Below the pieces are notes generated by a model. That model did not search any database. It saw nothing but the letters and a program-made list of their open reading frames with translations, and was not told the origin of the DNA. This document shows, piece after piece, positions 1 through 8,366 of a stretch of DNA of 64,000 nt; positions within the stretch are counted from its first letter, which is position 1, and each line of letters begins with the position of its first letter. Origin of the DNA: Amycolatopsis nalaikhensis (GTDB lineage: Bacteria > Actinomycetota > Actinomycetes > Mycobacteriales > Pseudonocardiaceae); NCBI RefSeq assembly GCF_030264295.1, contig NZ_CP127173.1, positions 8,129,501 to 8,193,500 of the forward strand, read 5' to 3'. Both the position numbers and the translations under genes were made by a program.

Positions 1-1
1 C

Positions 2-1051
2 AACGCCGCCCACCAGATGGCCACCGACACCCAGACCGCCGCCGCCGGACTGGTCTCCCAGCTGGGCGCGCTCTACCCGGGCAAGACGCAGGCGCAGCTG
101 TGGGGGATGGTCGGGGTCACCGAGATGATCGGCGTCGACGACTTCGGCCCGGCCGAGACGTTCACCACCGCCGACGCCGCCACCGTCTACAACTGGGCCG
201 TCTCGAAGGGCATCAACGAAATCTCCTTCTGGGCCCTGCAACGCGACAACGGCAGCTGCCCCGGCGGCGCCGCCGCGGACAACTGCTCCGGCATCGCCCA
301 GGACACCTGGTTCTTCAGCCACGCCTTCGAGCCGTTCACCGGCGGCACCTCCGTGCCCGGCAACGACTTCTCCCTCACGGCGAACCCGGCGTCGGCCGCG
401 GTCGACCCGGGCGGCTCGGCCACCGCGACCCTCGGCACCGCCGTCACCTCCGGGTCCGCGCAACAGGTGACGCTGGCGGTCACCGGGGCGCCCGCCGGGG
501 TCACCGCGTCGGTCAGCCCGGGTTCGGTGACCGCGGGCGGGACCGCGACGCTGTCGGTCGCCACCACCACAGCGGCCGTCCCCGGCGTCTACCCGCTCAC
601 CGTGACCGGCACCGCGGCCTCCGGCAGCCACAGCACCACCTTCACCCTGACCATCAACGGCACCCCACCGGCGGGCGGGGTCGTCAACGGCGGCTTCGAA
701 ACCGGCGCGCTGAGCCCGTGGAGCGCCACCGGCGACGCGATCGTCTCCTCGCCGGCACATTCGGGCACCCACGCGCTGCAGGTGGTGCCCACGGCGTCGG
801 CCACCGGCGAAACGGCGCAGAACGTCACGCTCGCCCCGAACCACGCCTACACGCTCACCGCGTGGGTGCAGGGCAGCTACGCCTACGTCGGCGTTCGCGG
901 CGGGGCCACCGCCAGCACCTGGACCTCCAGCGGCGGCTGGACCCGGCTGTCGGTGCCGTTCACGACCGGCGGGTCGGGCGCGGTGACGGTCTACGTCCAC
1001 GGCTGGTACGGCCAAAGTGCCGTCTACGCCGACGACTTCGCCCTCGGCTGA
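2..1051 (+). CDS. Secreted GH18 chitinase, C-terminal part (5' truncated by window edge)
   Basis: The reading frame is open from base 2, so only the last ~349 residues are present. The first ~115 residues match the end of a GH18 chitinase/lysozyme barrel: stretches such as LWGMVGVTEMIGVDDF and NEISFWALQRD are typical of the last strands of Streptomyces-type GH18 enzymes. A Thr/Ser/Ala-rich Ig-like linker domain follows (about residues 120-220), then a CenC-type carbohydrate-binding domain (VNGGFETGALSPW to the end). The catalytic DxxDxDxE motif and any signal peptide lie upstream of the window. The protein probably hydrolyses chitin or a related polymer outside the cell. The domain order is clear; substrate preference is inferred from the family. 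Confidence 0.85.
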   Translation, partial: NAAHQMATDTQTAAAGLVSQLGALYPGKTQAQLWGMVGVTEMIGVDDFGPAETFTTADAATVYNWAVSKGINEISFWALQRDNGSCPGGAAADNCSGIAQDTWFFSHAFEPFTGGTSVPGNDFSLTANPASAAVDPGGSATATLGTAVTSGSAQQVTLAVTGAPAGVTASVSPGSVTAGGTATLSVATTTAAVPGVYPLTVTGTAASGSHSTTFTLTINGTPPAGGVVNGGFETGALSPWSATGDAIVSSPAHSGTHALQVVPTASATGETAQNVTLAPNHAYTLTAWVQGSYAYVGVRGGATASTWTSSGGWTRLSVPFTTGGSGAVTVYVHGWYGQSAVYADDFALG

Positions 1052-1153
1052 GGCATTCGGCGGCGGCCCGGTTGGGCAACGTGGAGGTTGGCCGGGCCGC
1101 CGCCCGCCGAAAGACTGCGGGAGAAGATCGCCCGCCCCCGCGAGGAGGAACCG

Positions 1154-1687
1154 ATGCCGCACATCCCGCTCGACCCGCAGCTGCCGGGAATCAGCGCGCT
1201 CTTCGCCTACCGGCCGGAGACCGCGGCCCCGCTCGGGCAGCTGGCCGAGGTGCTGCTGCGCGGCCCGAACTCCCTCACCGTCGGCGAACGCGAGCTGATC
1301 GCGACCGTCGTCTCGAACGGCAACGAGTGCCGCTTCTGCACCGGCAGCCACGCCGCCGCGGCGGCCGAGACGATCGACGGCGGCCGCGCGGTGGTCGACG
1401 CCGCGTGCGGCGGGATCGACGACGCGCCCGTGTCGGCGAAGCTCAAGGCCCTGCTCCGGATCGCGCTCGCCGTCCGCGAGACGGGCCGCGCGGTCACCGA
1501 AGAGCTGATCGCCGCCGCCCGCGCCGAGGGCGCCACCGACGTCGAGCTCCACGACACCGTGCTGATCGCGGCGTCGTTCTGCCTGTTCAACCGCTACGTC
1601 GACGGGCTTGCCACGGTCGCGCCCGACGACCAGGCCGTCTACGACCAGATCGGCAAGCGCCTGGCCGCCGAGGGCTACGCCCGCTAG
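1154..1687 (+). CDS. Carboxymuconolactone decarboxylase / AhpD-like protein
   Basis: A 177-residue protein with the AhpD-type redox motif ECRFCTGSH (CxxCxxxH) near residue 55, in an all-helical fold of the carboxymuconolactone decarboxylase family. Members of this subgroup are usually annotated as peroxidase-related, using the two cysteines as a disulfide reductant, and not as true decarboxylases. The ATG at 1154 was chosen because GAGGAGG lies just upstream; an in-frame ATG at 1088 has no ribosome binding site. It follows the chitinase gene by about 100 bases and ends before a large hairpin. The physiological substrate cannot be told from sequence. Confidence 0.85.
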   Translation: MPHIPLDPQLPGISALFAYRPETAAPLGQLAEVLLRGPNSLTVGERELIATVVSNGNECRFCTGSHAAAAAETIDGGRAVVDAACGGIDDAPVSAKLKALLRIALAVRETGRAVTEELIAAARAEGATDVELHDTVLIAASFCLFNRYVDGLATVAPDDQAVYDQIGKRLAAEGYAR

Positions 1688-1746
1688 CGCCGGTATCGCA
1701 GTCGGCGCCGGTGCCCGGCACGGACAGCCGGGGGGCCCGCGCCGAC

Positions 1747-1799
1747 GTCTTGAATGAGTCATTCAGGACCTCCCAAGACCTGAATGACTCATTCAAGAC
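1747..1799. repeat. Dispersed 53-bp hairpin repeat, copy 1 (convergent intergenic)
   Basis: A 20-bp perfect inverted repeat (arms 1748-1767 and 1779-1798) separated by 11 bases. Each arm holds the near-palindrome TGAATGAGTCATTCA. It lies between convergent genes ending at 1687 and 1855, so it may serve as a two-way terminator. A second copy at 54979-55031 differs at only 3 of 53 positions, so it is a repeated genomic element and not a chance hairpin. Confidence 0.85.
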
Positions 1800-1854
1800 C
1801 TTTGACGGGCCGGGCCGAGATCGCCGAACGGCTCCGACCGATTTCGAACCGGCC

Positions 1855-2802
1855 CTACGGCACCAGCACGACGCGGCCCGGGCGGTCCCACGCCCCGGCC
1901 GCGTCCGCCAGCGGCACCCGCGTGAAGTCGACGGTTAGCGTCCCGGCCACCGCGTGGTCCACCACGGTCAGCAGCGCTTCCCGGCGTTCCTCGGTGGTGA
2001 GCGCGTTGTTCGTGTAGCCGAGCACCCGCAGCGACCGGCTGCGCAGCACGGCCGAGGGGATCGGGCACTGTTCGCCCGCGGCGCTGCCCAGGTTGACCAG
2101 CCGCCCGCCCGGGCGCAACGCCCGCAACGCCGCTGCCGCCGGGAAGCCCCAGACGGGGTCGATGACGAGGTCCGGCTCGCCGAACCGGCGCGCCAGGTCC
2201 TCGACGTCTTCGTCCTCGTCGAGCCGCACGGTGTGGTCGGCCCCGAAGCGCCGTGCCCGCTCCAGCGCGGTGTCCGTCCGCGCGCACGCCACGACGTGCC
2301 CGGCCCCGGCGATGCGCGCCAGCTGCACGGCCGACTGCCCGACCACTCCGCCCGCGCCCAGCACCAGCACGGTCTCCCCAACGGTGAGCCCGCCGGTCGC
2401 GGTCAGGCACCGCCACGCCGCGACCGCCGACAACCCGAGCGCCGCCACCAGCGCGTGCTCGGCCTCCCGCGGCAGGACGACCAGGTCGGCGGGCGCCACG
2501 ACGGCGTGCTCGGCCATGCTGCCGTCCCCGGGCCGCATGCCCGCGGCCGTCGCGAACCAGACCGGCGTTCCCGCCGGGTGCGACGGCGTCGGCCGCGTCA
2601 GCACGCCCACGCCCTGCACCCCGGGCACGTACGGCGTCGCCGGAACCCCGAAGTACGACGTCCCCGACGCACAGAGCTGATCGAGCGGCGTGATCGGCGC
2701 GGCCGTCACCTCCACCACGACGCCGTCCGGCCCCGCCTCGGGCACCGCCCGCTCGGCCACCACCGGCGGCCGCCCCGCCGCCCGGATCTCCGCCGCGCGC
2801 AC
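1855..2802 (-). CDS. Zinc-less MDR-family NADPH:quinone-type oxidoreductase
   Basis: A 315-residue medium-chain reductase. The N-terminal GroES-like half is followed by a Rossmann NAD(P) motif (VLVLGAGGVVGQSAVQLAR, about residues 140-158), as in quinone oxidoreductase/crotonyl-CoA-type enzymes. The catalytic zinc ligands of alcohol dehydrogenases are absent. The GTG at 2802 lies 4 bases after the stop of the dioxygenase gene, so the two are probably translated together; the frame upstream of 2802 is antisense noise. Last gene of the minus-strand catabolic operon. It may reduce maleylacetate or another unsaturated ring-cleavage intermediate, but maleylacetate reductases are normally a different family, so this is only a guess from context. 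Confidence 0.85.
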   Translation of the reverse strand: MRAAEIRAAGRPPVVAERAVPEAGPDGVVVEVTAAPITPLDQLCASGTSYFGVPATPYVPGVQGVGVLTRPTPSHPAGTPVWFATAAGMRPGDGSMAEHAVVAPADLVVLPREAEHALVAALGLSAVAAWRCLTATGGLTVGETVLVLGAGGVVGQSAVQLARIAGAGHVVACARTDTALERARRFGADHTVRLDEDEDVEDLARRFGEPDLVIDPVWGFPAAAALRALRPGGRLVNLGSAAGEQCPIPSAVLRSRSLRVLGYTNNALTTEERREALLTVVDHAVAGTLTVDFTRVPLADAAGAWDRPGRVVLVP

Positions 2803-2806
2803 GGCG

Positions 2807-3667
2807 TCAGACGGGCTGCAGCACGAAGTCGTACCGCGCCTCGAGCCACGGCTCCGCCGACTCGCCACCGTCGGGCGTCGGCCCCGGCTCCCGCTGCTCG
2901 AATGCGACGACCAGTTCCTGCTTGGTGCCGAACACGACGTCGCTGTCGAGGTACTCGGCGCCCTCCTGGAACAGGTGGGTGATCAGCGGCTCGTACCCGG
3001 CGGCGTTGATCAGGAAGTGCACGTGCGCGGGCCGGAAGTGGGAGATGTCCGTGGCCCCGATCAGCTGCCCGACCGGGCCGTCCATCGGGATCGAATACCC
3101 CTTCGGCGCGATGGTGCGCAGGCAGTAGGACCCGTCGGCGCGGGTGGCGTACTTCGCGCGCAGCCTAGCTTCGTCGATGTCCGGGATCTGCGACTCGTAG
3201 GCGCCTTCCTCGTCGGCCTGCCAGACGTCGAGGACCGCGCCGCCGACGGGGGAGCCGTCGAGGCCGCGGACGGTGCCGGTGATGTAGAGCGGCGCGCCGG
3301 GCAGGCCGTCGGACATGTCGCCGCCGAAGTCCTTCTCCGGCGAGCCGTCGATGTGGAACGGGCCCAGCACGGTCGCAGGGGTCGCCTTCGCGTCGAAGGC
3401 GTGGTTCATCTGCACCACCAGCATGCTCAGCCCGAGCACGTCGGAGGCGAGGATGAACTCCTCCCGCTTCTCGTCGCTGATCTGCCCGGTCTCGGTCAGC
3501 CACCGCATCGCGGCCATCCACTCCGGCTCGGTGAGCCGCACCTCGCGGGCGAACGCGTGCAGGTGCCGGACCAGCGCGGTCATCAGCTCCGCGGTCCGCG
3601 GGTCGTGGGCGCTCGCCCAGCGCTGCGCGGCGAGCTCGGTGATGTTGTCCTCGGTGACGAGCTGCAT
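2807..3667 (-). CDS. Intradiol ring-cleavage dioxygenase (hydroxyquinol 1,2-dioxygenase type)
   Basis: A 286-residue non-heme Fe(III) dioxygenase. An N-terminal helical dimerisation domain (residues ~15-90) precedes the catalytic domain, where the four expected iron ligands are visible: Tyr in GAYESQ, Tyr in PKGYSIP, and two His in RPAHVHF. Length and the VLGPFHIDGSPEKDFGG region resemble hydroxyquinol 1,2-dioxygenases more than catechol 1,2-dioxygenases. The reaction would be oxygenolytic cleavage between two ring hydroxyls. ATG 3667 has GAGAGGA upstream and starts 11 bases after the citryl-CoA-lyase-like gene. Operon context points to catabolism of a hydroxylated aromatic, acting in the cytoplasm. 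Confidence 0.88.
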   Translation of the reverse strand: MQLVTEDNITELAAQRWASAHDPRTAELMTALVRHLHAFAREVRLTEPEWMAAMRWLTETGQISDEKREEFILASDVLGLSMLVVQMNHAFDAKATPATVLGPFHIDGSPEKDFGGDMSDGLPGAPLYITGTVRGLDGSPVGGAVLDVWQADEEGAYESQIPDIDEARLRAKYATRADGSYCLRTIAPKGYSIPMDGPVGQLIGATDISHFRPAHVHFLINAAGYEPLITHLFQEGAEYLDSDVVFGTKQELVVAFEQREPGPTPDGGESAEPWLEARYDFVLQPV

Positions 3668-3678
3668 CGGCGTTCCTC

Positions 3679-4473
3679 TCACTGCTGTGGGTCCGGTGGC
3701 ACCGACCGGTTGTTCAGGTCCACCGACAGGAAGATGTCGTTCGCGACGGGGTGGCGCAGCTCCTCGGCGAGCTGCCCGATCAGGCCGGCCGTGCGGGCCA
3801 GCAGCGCGAACCCGCGCAGCAGCTCCAGCGGCAGCCCCAGGTCGGCCAGGGCGGCACCGCAGACACCGGCGCCGTTGAGCGGCAGCGTCTTCCCGAGCAC
3901 CCGCGGGTGCACCCGGCCGATCGCGGCGAACAGCTCCAGGTGCGGGCCGCGCAGGCCCTCCTCGTCGGCGATCGCGAACAGCCGCCGGGTCCGCGGGTCG
4001 CCGTCCTTGTGCACGTGGTGCCCGAGCCCGGGTACGAACTTCTTCTCCGCACGGCTGTTTTCGACCGTCTTCAACGCCAGCGCGTCCCAGCCGGCTTCGT
4101 CGGTGGGCAGCTCGCCCGCTTCGGTGAGCACGGCGTGCAGGAACCGGCCGCAGTCCTCGGTGACGCCGAGGAACCGCGACCCGCCACCCAGCAGCCCGGC
4201 GGCGAGCGCGCCCTGGACCGAGTCGGGCGCCGACAGGTAGGTCAGGCGCGTGACGATCGCGGTCGGGGTGAACCCGTGGTCGGCCAGCGCGGCCAAAACC
4301 GCTTCGAAGACGCGGGCTTCCCCGGTGGCCGGACGTCGTTGCGTGGCCAGCCAGAACGCGAGCTCGCCGAACCCGACCGTGCCCATCACGTCCTCGGCGA
4401 GGTCGTGCCCGAGCAGGGTGATCTTGTCCTTCGTGGACGCACCGAGCGCGGTTTCGTAGACGGGGTCAGGCAC
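3679..4473 (-). CDS. Citryl-CoA lyase-like protein (citrate synthase superfamily)
   Basis: A 264-residue protein corresponding to the catalytic core of citrate synthases, without the N-terminal half; this is the usual size of citryl-CoA-lyase-type proteins. The conserved loop GLGHHVHKDGDPRTRRL carries the second catalytic His. The region that normally reads NVDG, with a catalytic Asp, reads NGAG here, so the chemistry may differ from true citryl-CoA cleavage. GTG 4473 overlaps the end of the CoA-transferase gene by 8 bases, implying translational coupling. It may make or break a C-C bond next to a CoA thioester formed by its partner; the substrate is unknown. Confidence 0.8.
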   Translation of the reverse strand: MPDPVYETALGASTKDKITLLGHDLAEDVMGTVGFGELAFWLATQRRPATGEARVFEAVLAALADHGFTPTAIVTRLTYLSAPDSVQGALAAGLLGGGSRFLGVTEDCGRFLHAVLTEAGELPTDEAGWDALALKTVENSRAEKKFVPGLGHHVHKDGDPRTRRLFAIADEEGLRGPHLELFAAIGRVHPRVLGKTLPLNGAGVCGAALADLGLPLELLRGFALLARTAGLIGQLAEELRHPVANDIFLSVDLNNRSVPPDPQQ

Positions 4474-5608
4474 TCTCGGCCTCCAGCCAGGCGCGCAGCT
4501 CGGCGCCGTGTTCGTCCAGTTCGGGCGGGGGCAGCCGGTAGGCCGCGGGGGTCGCGGAGAACCGGATGGGGTGACGTGTGGTCGGGACCGCGCGGTCGCC
4601 GTCGCCGACCTCGACGATCGGGTCGAGGCCGAAGCGCTCGGCCATCGCGAACCCGCCGTCGATCGTGTTGATCGGTCCACACGGGACACCGACCTTCGTC
4701 AGCGCGTCGAACCAGGCCACGGCGGTGCGCGTCTTGAGGCGCTCGACCAGGATCGGCCGGAGCTCCTCGCGGTTCTTCGTGCGGTCGGCGTTGCGGGCGA
4801 ACCGCGGGTCGTCCGGGACGTCCGGCAGGTCGAGCACCTCGCACAGGCGGCGGAACTGCCCGTCGTTGGCCGCGGCGACGATCAGGTCGGCGTCGGCGGT
4901 CGGCAGCGGCTCGTAGGGGAAGACGCTCGGGTGGGCGTTGCCCATCCGGTACGGCACCACCCCGCCCGCGGCGTAGGCGGAACTGTGGTTCACCAGCCCG
5001 GTCAGCGCCGAGGACAGCAGGTTGACCTCGACGTGCTGGCCTTCGCCGGTCGCGTCGCGGTGGCGCAGGGCGGCGAGGATGCCGATCACCGCGTGGTTGC
5101 CCGCCATCACGTCGAACACCGAGATCCCGGCCCGGTACGGCGGGCCGTCGGGGTCACCGGTCAGGCTCATCAGGCCCGAGATCGCCTGCACCATCAGGTC
5201 GTACCCGGGCACGTGCGCGCCAACGCCGGAGCCGAACCCGCTGATCGAGGCGTAAACCGAACCGGGGTTGGCCTTGCTGACCGCGTCGTAGTCGAGGCCG
5301 TACTTCGCCAGGCCGCCGGGCTTGAAGTTCTCGATCACCACGTCCGCGCGGGTGGCCAGCTCGCGGGCGACCGCGGCGTCGGCTTCGTCGCGCAGGTCCA
5401 GGGCGATGGACCGCTTGCCGCGGTTCACGCCGAGGTAGTAGGTGGAGACGTCGCCGCGCACCGGGGGCATCCAGGTGCGTGTCTCGTCGCCCTGCGGGCC
5501 TTCGACCTTGACGACGTCGGCGCCCAGGTCGGCGAGCAGCATCGTCGCGTACGGGCCCGCGAGCACCCGGGAGAAGTCCGCGACCAGCAGACCGGACAGC
5601 GGACCCAC
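4466..5608 (-). CDS. CaiB/BaiF-family (class III) CoA-transferase
   Basis: A 380-residue type III CoA-transferase. It begins with the usual LSGLLVADFSRVLAGPYATM, followed by LGADVVKVEGPQGDETR and the NRGKRSIALDL segment. The catalytic Asp is expected in the YDLMVQAISGLMSLTGDPD region. GTG 5608 was chosen over GTG 5620 because GAGG sits 6 bases upstream. First structural gene of the operon; a GTCCG-N5-CGGAC palindrome at 5626-5640 overlaps its leader, consistent with repression by the IclR protein encoded directly upstream. It probably activates a carboxylic acid as its CoA ester for the neighbouring lyase-like enzyme. Confidence 0.88.
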   Translation of the reverse strand: MGPLSGLLVADFSRVLAGPYATMLLADLGADVVKVEGPQGDETRTWMPPVRGDVSTYYLGVNRGKRSIALDLRDEADAAVARELATRADVVIENFKPGGLAKYGLDYDAVSKANPGSVYASISGFGSGVGAHVPGYDLMVQAISGLMSLTGDPDGPPYRAGISVFDVMAGNHAVIGILAALRHRDATGEGQHVEVNLLSSALTGLVNHSSAYAAGGVVPYRMGNAHPSVFPYEPLPTADADLIVAAANDGQFRRLCEVLDLPDVPDDPRFARNADRTKNREELRPILVERLKTRTAVAWFDALTKVGVPCGPINTIDGGFAMAERFGLDPIVEVGDGDRAVPTTRHPIRFSATPAAYRLPPPELDEHGAELRAWLEAESA

Positions 5609-5625
5609 GGCAATCCTCACTTTCT

Positions 5626-5640
5626 GTCCGTCTGACGGAC
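5626..5640. promoter_or_regulatory. Candidate IclR operator 1
   Basis: Inverted repeat GTCCG-TCTGA-CGGAC placed 17 bases before the CoA-transferase GTG and 44 bases past the iclR stop. The same arms and spacing occur at 6588-6602 before the divergent amidohydrolase. Two copies in matching positions suggest a shared operator, most simply for the IclR protein encoded between them. Confidence 0.65.
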
Positions 5641-5684
5641 TTGTGTCCGCAAGTCTGCGACAGCGGGCGCGTCCGGTCAAGGCG

Positions 5685-6494
5685 TCACGAGACGGCCGGG
5701 ACGGTGACGTGCGGGACGTCGTCGAGCCGGGCGAAGTCGGCGCTGATGTCCCCGGCGGTCTGCAGCAGCAGCGGCAGGTGGTGCTCCAGCAGGCGTTCAA
5801 CGGACGTCTCCGCCGCGTGGCAGTTGACGTTGACCCCGGCGATCACCCGCCCGGACCCGTCGCGCAGCGGCGCGGCCACCGACCGGATGCCCAGCGCGAG
5901 CTGCTCGTCGGTGAGCGCCCAGCCGCGGGCCCGCACCTCGCGCAGCTCGGCGTCGCGCTCGGCCTTCTCCGGCTGCCAGCGCGCGACCAGCCCGGAGCGG
6001 GTCGGCTCGGCCAGCACCTTCTCCAGTTCGTCCGGCGGAAGGGCGGCGAGCTGCACCTTGCCCAGCGACGTCGGCAGCGCCGGGAACCGGGTGCCGATCT
6101 GCACGGTCAGCCCGACGATCTTCGGCACCGCCACCCGCGCGACGTAGACGATGTCCGAGCCGTCGAGCTGCGCGATCGAACACGACTCGTTCGTGCGCTC
6201 GACCAGGCGCTCCAGGTGCGGCCGGGCGACCTCCCACAGCCCCTTCGACCGCACGTAGGCCACACCGAGGTCGAGCACCCGCGGCGTCAGGGAGTAGCCG
6301 CGCCCGTCGGTGCGGACGTACCCGAGCTCCTCCAGGGTCAGCAGGATCCGGCGCGCGGTCGGGCGCGCCAGCCCGGCGGCGGTGGCGACCTCGGCCAGCG
6401 TCAGCGCGTCCCGGCCCGGCCGGAACGCCGTGATCACCTCGAGCCCGCGGGCCAGCGCCTCGATGAAGTCGGGACCGGTTCCCTCGCGTGGCAT
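5685..6494 (-). CDS. IclR-family transcriptional regulator (PcaR/PobR type)
   Basis: A 269-residue regulator with an N-terminal winged helix (about residues 10-70: LARGLEVITAF, LTLAEVATAAGLARPTARRILLTLEELGYV) and a C-terminal IclR effector domain (about 85-260). The start pattern resembles the beta-ketoadipate regulators PcaR/PcaU/PobR. ATG 6494 is preceded by GGAGGAGG. It sits between two gene sets that share a palindrome in their leaders, so it most likely controls both in response to a pathway intermediate. Whether it activates or represses cannot be read from sequence. Confidence 0.9.
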   Translation of the reverse strand: MPREGTGPDFIEALARGLEVITAFRPGRDALTLAEVATAAGLARPTARRILLTLEELGYVRTDGRGYSLTPRVLDLGVAYVRSKGLWEVARPHLERLVERTNESCSIAQLDGSDIVYVARVAVPKIVGLTVQIGTRFPALPTSLGKVQLAALPPDELEKVLAEPTRSGLVARWQPEKAERDAELREVRARGWALTDEQLALGIRSVAAPLRDGSGRVIAGVNVNCHAAETSVERLLEHHLPLLLQTAGDISADFARLDDVPHVTVPAVS

Positions 6495-6587
6495 CGCGAC
6501 CTCCTCCTGCCGTGGTCCTGACCGCAGCGTAGCGGCGGGGATTGACACCGGCGCGGCACTGGGCAAAAGTGGCCACACCCACCCGAT

Positions 6588-6602
6588 GTCCGCCTGTCGG
6601 AC
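6588..6602. promoter_or_regulatory. Candidate IclR operator 2 with upstream -35
   Basis: GTCCG-CCTGT-CGGAC ends 21 bases before the amidohydrolase ATG. A perfect TTGACA (6542-6547) lies further upstream, with a weak AAAAGT at the -10 spacing (6565-6570). The palindrome would therefore fall just downstream of the predicted transcription start, a typical repressor position. It matches operator 1 at 5626-5640. Confidence 0.6.
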
Positions 6603-6623
6603 GAGTGTACGCAGGAGGCAGTC

Positions 6624-8045
6624 ATGCCCGGTCCGATCGTCCTGCGGGGTGGCACGGTACTGACGCTCGACGACGCCCACCGCGTCCTGCCCGGCACGGA
6701 CGTCCTGGTCGAAGGCGACCGGATCACCGCGATCGGCCCGGCACTCGAGGTCCCCGAGGGCACGACGGAGATCGACGCGGCCGGCGGCATCGTCATGCCG
6801 GGCATGATCGACACCCACCGGCACCTGTGGCAGACGGCCATGCGCGGGTACGGCGCCGACTGGACGCTGACCCAGTACTTCGTCTGGTACTACCTCGAAT
6901 GGGGCAAGGTGTTCCGCCCCGAGGACATCTACGCGGGCAACCTCCTCGGCGCGCTGGAAGCGCTCGAAGCCGGCGTCACGACCACAGTGGACTGGTCGCA
7001 CGGGCTGCGGACGACCCAGCACGCCGACGCCGCGGCCGACGCGCTGCAGGCGGTGCCCGGCCGGTTCGTCCTGGCCTACGGCAACATCCAGGACTCCCCG
7101 GCGCACTGGACCGCGACCCCGGAGTTCCGCGACTTCGTCTCCCGCCGCATCACCGGGGACGACCTGCTCGGCTTCCAGCTCGCGTTCGACGTCACGGGAG
7201 ACCCGGCGTTCCCGGAGAAAGGGGCGTTCGAAGTGGCGCGCGAGCTGGGCGTGCCGGTGACGACGCACGCGGGGGTGTGGGGCGCGACCGGCGACGACGG
7301 GATCCGCCTGATGCACGACCACGGGTTCATGACACCGGAGACGATCTACGTGCACAGCGCGTCGCTGTCGGCGGACTCCTACCACCGGATCGCCGCGACG
7401 GGTGGGTCGGTGTCGGTGTCGACGGAGAGCGAGCAGAGCGCGGGCCAGGGTTACCCGCCCACCTGGGCGCTGCGCAAGTACGGCATCCCGGTGTCGCTGT
7501 CGATGGACACCTCGGTCTGGTGGAGCGGCGACCTGTTCACGGCGATGCGCACGACACTGGGCGCGGACCGCTCGCGCGAGCACCTGGAGGCGCACGCGAA
7601 GGGCGAGACGGTGACGCACGCGGCGTTGCGCGCGGAGCAGGTGGTGGAGTGGGCGACCCGCGGCGGCGCGGCGGCTTTGGGGAGGTCGGACATCGGCAGC
7701 CTCGAGGTCGGGAAGAAGGCCGACGTGGTGCTGCTGAAGAACGAGCACTCACCGGTGTCGTTCCCGCTGCTGAACCCGTACGGCCACGTGGCGTTCCAGG
7801 CTCAGCGCGGGGACGTGCACACGGTGCTGGTGAACGGGCGGGTGGTGAAGCGCGACGGGCGTCTGGTGGACGTGGATCTCGCGGCGGTCCGGCGGACGGT
7901 GGAGTCCACGGTGGAGTACCTGAGGTCCCAGCTCGGCGAGGAGGCGTGGCGGCAGGGGATGAACCCGGACGTCCCGGAGACGAAGATCCTGGACAACCCG
8001 TACACGTACACGAGCTACCAGAGCGACACCACCCACGGCGGCTGA
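6624..8045 (+). CDS. Amidohydrolase-superfamily deaminase/hydrolase (ATZ/TRZ-like)
   Basis: A 473-residue metal-dependent hydrolase. It shows the composite beta domain (residues 1-60 and C-terminal), the first metal motif DTHRHLWQ, a His in VPVTTHAGVW, and the late Asp in VSLSMDTSVWW. Arrangement and length fit the cytosine deaminase/atrazine chlorohydrolase-like (SsnA/TrzN) branch. ATG 6624 has AGGAGG upstream. Divergent from iclR and sharing its candidate operator, it may open or deaminate a nitrogen heterocycle or amide feeding the intradiol pathway. The real substrate is unknown; triazine activity should not be assumed. Confidence 0.85.
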   Translation: MPGPIVLRGGTVLTLDDAHRVLPGTDVLVEGDRITAIGPALEVPEGTTEIDAAGGIVMPGMIDTHRHLWQTAMRGYGADWTLTQYFVWYYLEWGKVFRPEDIYAGNLLGALEALEAGVTTTVDWSHGLRTTQHADAAADALQAVPGRFVLAYGNIQDSPAHWTATPEFRDFVSRRITGDDLLGFQLAFDVTGDPAFPEKGAFEVARELGVPVTTHAGVWGATGDDGIRLMHDHGFMTPETIYVHSASLSADSYHRIAATGGSVSVSTESEQSAGQGYPPTWALRKYGIPVSLSMDTSVWWSGDLFTAMRTTLGADRSREHLEAHAKGETVTHAALRAEQVVEWATRGGAAALGRSDIGSLEVGKKADVVLLKNEHSPVSFPLLNPYGHVAFQAQRGDVHTVLVNGRVVKRDGRLVDVDLAAVRRTVESTVEYLRSQLGEEAWRQGMNPDVPETKILDNPYTYTSYQSDTTHGG

Positions 8046-8055
8046 GCACCACGGC

Positions 8056-8355
8056 TCAGCCCGTGGGCTGATCGGCGGGCCCGGCCACCGGCTGCCCGGC
8101 GTAGCTGGCGCCCAGACCGTCCAGCGCTTGGACGTAGGCCGTGCTGCCGAGGAGCCGGAAGCCGTCGTCGTCGGCGACGTCGTCGGGGTGGCTCACCGGC
8201 CAGTCGACCGTCTCTACCGTCCACTGGGCTTCTTCCACCTCCGCACGGACCCGGCGGTTGTACTGCCGCTCCGCGCGGGCGGCGTCCCGGTAGTCGCTGC
8301 TCTGGCGGCCGAGGACCAGCCGCCGGATCGTGCGCGGGAAGTCGGACTTCGACAT
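8056..8355 (-). CDS. Hypothetical protein, 99 aa
   Basis: A small acidic soluble protein starting MSKSDFPRTIRRLVLGRQSS, with a central basic stretch (RAERQYNRRVRAEVEEAQW) and an acidic DDVADDDGF segment. ATG 8355 has a clear GGAGG. It lies 11 bases downstream of the frameshifted membrane-protein gene in the same direction and is probably co-transcribed with it. It converges with the amidohydrolase, 10 bases apart. No family recognised. Confidence 0.7.
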   Translation of the reverse strand: MSKSDFPRTIRRLVLGRQSSDYRDAARAERQYNRRVRAEVEEAQWTVETVDWPVSHPDDVADDDGFRLLGSTAYVQALDGLGASYAGQPVAGPADQPTG

Positions 8356-8366
8356 CGTCGCCTCCG

